Source: an uncultured Rubrobacteraceae bacterium
GTDB taxonomy: Bacteria > Actinomycetota > Rubrobacteria > Rubrobacterales > Rubrobacteraceae
Length of the DNA: 64,000 bases
Reading direction: 5' to 3'
NCBI GenBank assembly: GCA_902806095.1
Contig: CADCVF010000059.1
Span: 17,080 to 81,079 of the forward strand
Every line of letters begins with the position of its first letter. Position 1 is the first letter of the stretch. Made by a program: the position numbers and the translations under genes. Under the pieces are notes generated by a model. That model saw nothing but the letters and a program-made list of their open reading frames with translations, searched no databases and was not told the DNA's origin. Shown piece after piece: positions 60,787 to 64,000 of this stretch.

Positions 60787-61809
60787 ATGGAACTTCGACC
60801 ACTCGGACGCACCGGTGTGTCGGTCAGCCAGTTCTGCCTCGGCGCGATGATGTTCGGCGCCTGGGGCAACACCGACCACGAGGAGGCCATCCGGATCATC
60901 CACCGTGCACTCGACGCGGGCATCAACTTCGTCGACACCGCCGACGTGTACGGGGCGGGCGAGTCCGAGCAGATCCTCGGCAAGGCGCTCGCCGGCGGCC
61001 GGCGCGAGGACGTCGTCCTCGCCACGAAGTTCCACAACCCTATGGGCGAGGATCCCAACCGGCGCGGCAACTCGCGCCGCTGGATCATGCGCGCGGTCGA
61101 GGACTCGCTGCGTCGGCTCGACACCGACTGGATCGACCTCTACCAAGTCCACCGCCCCGAGGCGGCTACCGACATCGAAGAGACGCTCTCGGCGCTCACC
61201 GACCTTGTCCACCAGGGCAAGGTCCGCTACATTGGCTCCTCCACCTTCCCCGCCAGCCAGATCGTCGAGGCGCAGTGGACGGCCCGCGACCAGCGCCTGC
61301 AGCGGTTCGTCACCGAGCAACCGCCCTACTCGATCCTCGTCCGCGGCGTCGAGGCCGACGTCCTTCCCACCTGCGCGCGGCACAGCATGGCCGTCATGTC
61401 CTACAGCCCGCTGGCCGGCGGCTGGCTGTCGGGCTGCTGGCGCAAGGACGCCGGTCAGCAGAGCTCCTCTCGCGCCGGCCGACTGCCGGAGCGCTTCGAC
61501 CTCGCCAACGCGTACAACCAGCGCAAGCTCGACGCCGTGGAGGAGCTCGCCAAGCTCGCCGCGGAGGCCGGACTCACGCTCATCCAACTCGCCATCGGCT
61601 TCTCCCAGTCGCACCCCGCCATCACCTCGACGCTGATGGGGCCGCGCACCATGGAGCACCTTGAGACCCAGCTCGCCGCGGCCGACGTCGTCCTGACCGA
61701 CGACGTGCTGGATCGCATCGACGAGATCGTGCCGCCGGGCACGACCATCAACCCCACCGACAGCTCCTTTAACAACCTGGCGCTGGAGCCGGCGGCGCGA
61801 CGACGGTAG
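60787..61809 (+). CDS. Aldo/keto reductase (AKR family), probably acquired by transfer
   Basis: 340 residues. Catalytic Asp/Tyr in FVDTADVYGAGESEQILG, Lys in VLATKFHNP and His in YQVHRPEA; NADPH site near the C-terminus (ITSTLMGPRTMEHL). None of its roughly 30 Arg codons is AGG or AGA, whereas these are common in the flanking genes, and its third positions are nearly all G or C. This fits transfer from a Streptomyces-like genome. AGAGGAGCG precedes the ATG. Confidence 0.9.
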   Translation: MELRPLGRTGVSVSQFCLGAMMFGAWGNTDHEEAIRIIHRALDAGINFVDTADVYGAGESEQILGKALAGGRREDVVLATKFHNPMGEDPNRRGNSRRWIMRAVEDSLRRLDTDWIDLYQVHRPEAATDIEETLSALTDLVHQGKVRYIGSSTFPASQIVEAQWTARDQRLQRFVTEQPPYSILVRGVEADVLPTCARHSMAVMSYSPLAGGWLSGCWRKDAGQQSSSRAGRLPERFDLANAYNQRKLDAVEELAKLAAEAGLTLIQLAIGFSQSHPAITSTLMGPRTMEHLETQLAAADVVLTDDVLDRIDEIVPPGTTINPTDSSFNNLALEPAARRR

Positions 61810-62106
61810 ATTGGTGCGCTGAGCGCGCGTGGACGTCCTCAAAGAGCCCTCTGGCACTTATTCACCCGAGTGCGTGGAATAGGCATTCTGCGAAGTCCAT
61901 TTGCAGGATCCCGCATACATCCGGTCCTAATGGCCGCCCGATGCCGTGTGCCCTCTTGTGTCCACATACACCAGCACATAATACCCATCGGCATGAGGCT
62001 GTCAGCGGTCCTGGGCCGTCCGGGGTGAGGCTATGCCCTATCCACCCACCTTCGTAGTGGGCGAGTTCTCGTAAGTGCGTAGGCCTGGTCTACGATGCTC
62101 GCGTCC
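61810..62106. other. Intergenic region with one copy of a 29-base repeat
   Basis: A TATTCACCCGAGTGCGTGG-type unit at 61859-61887 lies 50 bases after the reductase stop; close relatives are at 63397 and 63972. The rest (GC-rich, with several CCC/GGG tracts) shows no gene that I can support. Confidence 0.5.
61859..61887 (+). repeat. 29-base repeat unit, copy 1
   Basis: Begins TATTCACCCGAGTGCGTGG and continues AATAGGCATT. The ends (TATTC / GAATA) can pair. Copy 3 (63972-64000) differs at three or four bases. Confidence 0.6.
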
Positions 62107-63210
62107 CTAACGAGTGCTCTCCTGGCCGCACTCGACAACCGTGTCTGGCAGCTCACACTCCTTGATGGTCTCGCCGTTTAGAGTGTTGCTCTCGATTTGG
62201 ATGTTGAACAGATTCGGCCTGTCGGCGCGTCCGGAGTCGGAGGCAATGATCGCGACGTCGCGGGAATTGGGCGGGTATCGGACCCCGTCTATGGTCACCT
62301 CGCCAAAGCGGTTGTTCCGTATGGTCGCGTTTTGGGCGTCGCGCACCGAAATGCCACCGCGCTCTGCATCGCCGTAAGAGTTACCGTGCACCTCGTTATT
62401 CTCGATGAGCGCCTCGCCTGCGGTGGACACTTGGCCCACCCGCTCAAAGCGTATACCGGCCCGACCGTTGTCGACCACGAGGTTGTGGTGTACCCAGAAA
62501 CCGTTCGGATGGCTGGCGGAGTCCTCGCAAAAGTTGTCGCACCAGATGCCGTTGCCTTGCGTGTCGTGAACGTAGGAGTCCTTGACCTCGACCTCGTCAC
62601 GCGCCTTCAGGCCCGCGCCGATAACGCCAAGAGCGTCTGGGTCATTGGTATTGTCAGTGAACTCAACGCGTTCGAAGGTCCCTTTGGCACTGAGAATACC
62701 GGCCGCCTCGTTGTCCATCACCTCGATGCCGTAATGGGAGCTACTATTGGTCATCGAGCCTTCTGCTATAGCGGCCCCGGTGCCGCTAGAGCCGGTATAG
62801 TTGCCGCCCGTTATCTTGATGCCTTCGAAGCGGACGGTGGCCGTGGTGCCGCCTTGGCCTATAGGCCTGAACACGTTCTCCACGCTGGCATTGCCCGCAA
62901 CGGTGCACCTAGTCGTGGGATCGAACGCCGGGCCGCGCTGCTCAAACGTCGGTGCCTTTGCGCATGCTACCTCGTCGCCGTCGCTTGGCACTATCGTCTC
63001 TGATGCAACAAAGGTGCAGCCCGCTTCGAGCACGAAGCGACTCGCGGTGCCGCGATCGTCGGCGTTTATCGTAGCGTCGATGTCTTGGTCACACGGTATG
63101 TTGACGATGGGCGCTTGGGCATGCCCAAGCGAGTAGAAGACGAGGATCAGAGCAAGCACGATCGCTGCCACCAACAACCCACCTTGCAATACCTTCTTTA
63201 CGGTCGTCAA
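62107..63210 (-). CDS. Secreted right-handed beta-helix protein
   Basis: 367 residues. Signal peptide GGLLVAAIVLALILVFYSL at residues 10-28. The rest is parallel beta-helix repeats: FEGIKITGGNYTGSSGTG, IEVMDNEAAGILSAKG, WVHHNLVVDNGRAGIRF and IENNEVHGNSYGDAERGG. Such folds bind or cut polysaccharides; no lyase signature is seen. The four visible Cys may form disulfides outside the cell. GAGGGG precedes the ATG. Confidence 0.8.
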   Translation of the reverse strand: MTTVKKVLQGGLLVAAIVLALILVFYSLGHAQAPIVNIPCDQDIDATINADDRGTASRFVLEAGCTFVASETIVPSDGDEVACAKAPTFEQRGPAFDPTTRCTVAGNASVENVFRPIGQGGTTATVRFEGIKITGGNYTGSSGTGAAIAEGSMTNSSSHYGIEVMDNEAAGILSAKGTFERVEFTDNTNDPDALGVIGAGLKARDEVEVKDSYVHDTQGNGIWCDNFCEDSASHPNGFWVHHNLVVDNGRAGIRFERVGQVSTAGEALIENNEVHGNSYGDAERGGISVRDAQNATIRNNRFGEVTIDGVRYPPNSRDVAIIASDSGRADRPNLFNIQIESNTLNGETIKECELPDTVVECGQESTR

Positions 63211-63501
63211 GTGAACCCCTCCTTAAGAACAGGTAACTACCAACAGCACATGCGCTTCACGACGAGCTACCTGCTTGAGCTCGCGTGCGCCCCTCTCCGC
63301 CCGAGGACGAGCCTCTCGGCCTCTACCATGCTCCCCTTGCGAGCCGCCGAAGCTTACACTCGGACGGGGGTTCACGCAACCCCCGTGGCATGCTTCGTCC
63401 GAGTGCGTGGAAGTGGAACTCTGCGCAGTTCGCACCAAACACGTGCGGCTGGCATCATGCACAACTCAGGGCAAGCCTCAAGCGAGGAGAGGACACCTTT
63501 T
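63211..63501. other. Leader region of the universal stress gene with a nested hairpin
   Basis: Bases 63357-63365 (CACTCGGAC) pair with 63397-63405 (GTCCGAGTG). Inside, ACGGGGGTT (63364-63372) pairs with AACCCCCGT (63378-63386) around CACGC. The 3' arm of the outer stem is part of repeat copy 2 (63397-63425). No gene is visible here. Confidence 0.5.
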
Positions 63502-63939
63502 ATGAGCATCTTCCCCACCAAGATCCTTCTAGCTACCGACGGATCGAGGGAGGCCGAGTTGGCCGGCCAAACCGCTGCGGACCTAGCCCAAAAGACCGCC
63601 TCCAAACTACATGTGCTCCACGTCCTCGCCTCGCCTCTGGCTACCCACGATCCCTCAAGTTTTGAGCCTGAAGTATGGGAACGCTTAGAACAGAGAGAGC
63701 GGATGACCCTGGAGGATGTGGTGGGGAAGATTGAGGCCTCTGGGGGAGAGGTGGAAGGCTCTCACCATACAACAGGCCGTCCAGACGCGGAGATAGTCGC
63801 CCTGGCCGAGGAGATAGGAGCGGGTTTGATCGTCATGGGCGCTCGGGGGGTAGGGGGGATAAGGAGGGCACTTACGGGCAGCGTCTCAGACTCGGTCCTC
63901 CGGCACGCACACAGCCCCGTGTTGGTGGTGCGCGAGTAG
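63502..63939 (+). CDS. Universal stress protein (UspA family)
   Basis: 145 residues. The nucleotide-binding pattern is GARGVGGIRRALTGSVSDSV (G-2x-G-9x-G-S type), with KILLATDGSREAELA at the start and the usual HSPVLVVRE end, so ATP binding is likely. ATG 63502 has GAGGAGAGG about 11 bases upstream; longer frames are spurious. It may act in stress survival. It has a structured leader. Confidence 0.88.
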   Translation: MSIFPTKILLATDGSREAELAGQTAADLAQKTASKLHVLHVLASPLATHDPSSFEPEVWERLEQRERMTLEDVVGKIEASGGEVEGSHHTTGRPDAEIVALAEEIGAGLIVMGARGVGGIRRALTGSVSDSVLRHAHSPVLVVRE

Positions 63940-63971
63940 GGGCGCTCTCGAAGACCTTACGCACCGTCCTC

Positions 63972-64000
63972 TATTCACCCAAATGCGTGGAATAGGGATT
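63972..64000 (+). repeat. 29-base repeat unit, copy 3, at window edge
   Basis: TATTCACCCAAATGCGTGG then AATAGGGATT, 33 bases after the stress-protein stop and running to the window end. It matches copy 1 at 61859 in nearly all positions. Confidence 0.6.

Overview
The window is high-G+C bacterial DNA with many GTG and TTG starts, Tat-exported lipoproteins and phosphatases, frequent AGG arginine codons, and GTGA or ATGA style start/stop overlaps. Together these suggest a deep-branching actinobacterium of the Rubrobacter type. This is inference; the window holds no rRNA or tRNA gene to settle it.

Layout. 1-1.3 kb: the N-terminal part of a subtilisin-type protease (cut by the window edge) coupled to a GAF-domain protein. 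2.0-4.5 kb: two insertion sequences, an IS4/IS701-like element with an IS630-family element inserted into its terminal TA. 4.6-7.3 kb: a class III cyclase/NTPase/TPR signalling protein. 7.4-16.7 kb (minus): one catabolic gene cluster with a DapA-like aldolase, an old-yellow-enzyme oxidoreductase, a complete TRAP transporter (P, Q, M), enoyl-CoA hydratase, CoA-transferase, MaoC hydratase and acyl-CoA dehydrogenase. It looks like uptake, CoA activation and beta-oxidation-like breakdown of an organic acid. 16.8-24.1 kb: NlpC/P60 hydrolase, MFS sugar porter, histone-deacetylase-like amidohydrolase, phosphoribosyltransferase, SRAP, a psuG remnant with its kinase, and a GGDEF cyclase.

24.4-29.9 kb is the accessory core. 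It has a vapBC-like toxin-antitoxin pair with a palindromic operator, a DUF2283 protein, then a translationally coupled operon: a Cas5/Csc1-like protein, a CARF-HEPN protein of the Cas02710 type (broken by an internal inversion), a nucleotidyltransferase/HEPN pair, and a Cas6 gene with an in-frame amber codon. A decayed copy of the nucleotidyltransferase/HEPN junction lies upstream. I see no CRISPR array and no cas1, cas2, cas3 or cas10. This looks like a decaying CRISPR-associated locus with toxin-antitoxin genes inside it.

30-42 kb: secreted M23 peptidase, a DUF3105 lipoprotein, and a phosphate-scavenging group (two PhoD phosphatases, glycerophosphodiester phosphodiesterase with an in-frame amber, phytase-like esterase, PhoX) with a TrpB2-type gene between. 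42-53 kb: S9 peptidase, RlpA-like protein, two tandem cyclic-nucleotide-binding proteins, rubredoxin-like protein, AlkZ-like glycosylase convergent with a short DNA polymerase I, site-2 protease with CBS domains, and an HD hydrolase. 53-64 kb: a TetR/DUF1772 divergon with palindromic operators, TPR protein, thioesterase, two aldo/keto reductases (one with foreign codon use), P1 peptidase, two hypothetical genes, a secreted beta-helix protein and a universal stress protein.

A family of intergenic repeats runs through the window. Arrays of TCAGCA-type units often begin within a few bases of a stop codon. Four arrays carry a hairpin whose stem sequence changes with compensation while the loop stays close to NNCAAC (TTGCA-type on the other strand). 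Several genes are broken by single events (frameshift, amber, deletion, inversion); some could be sequencing errors, and this is stated where relevant.
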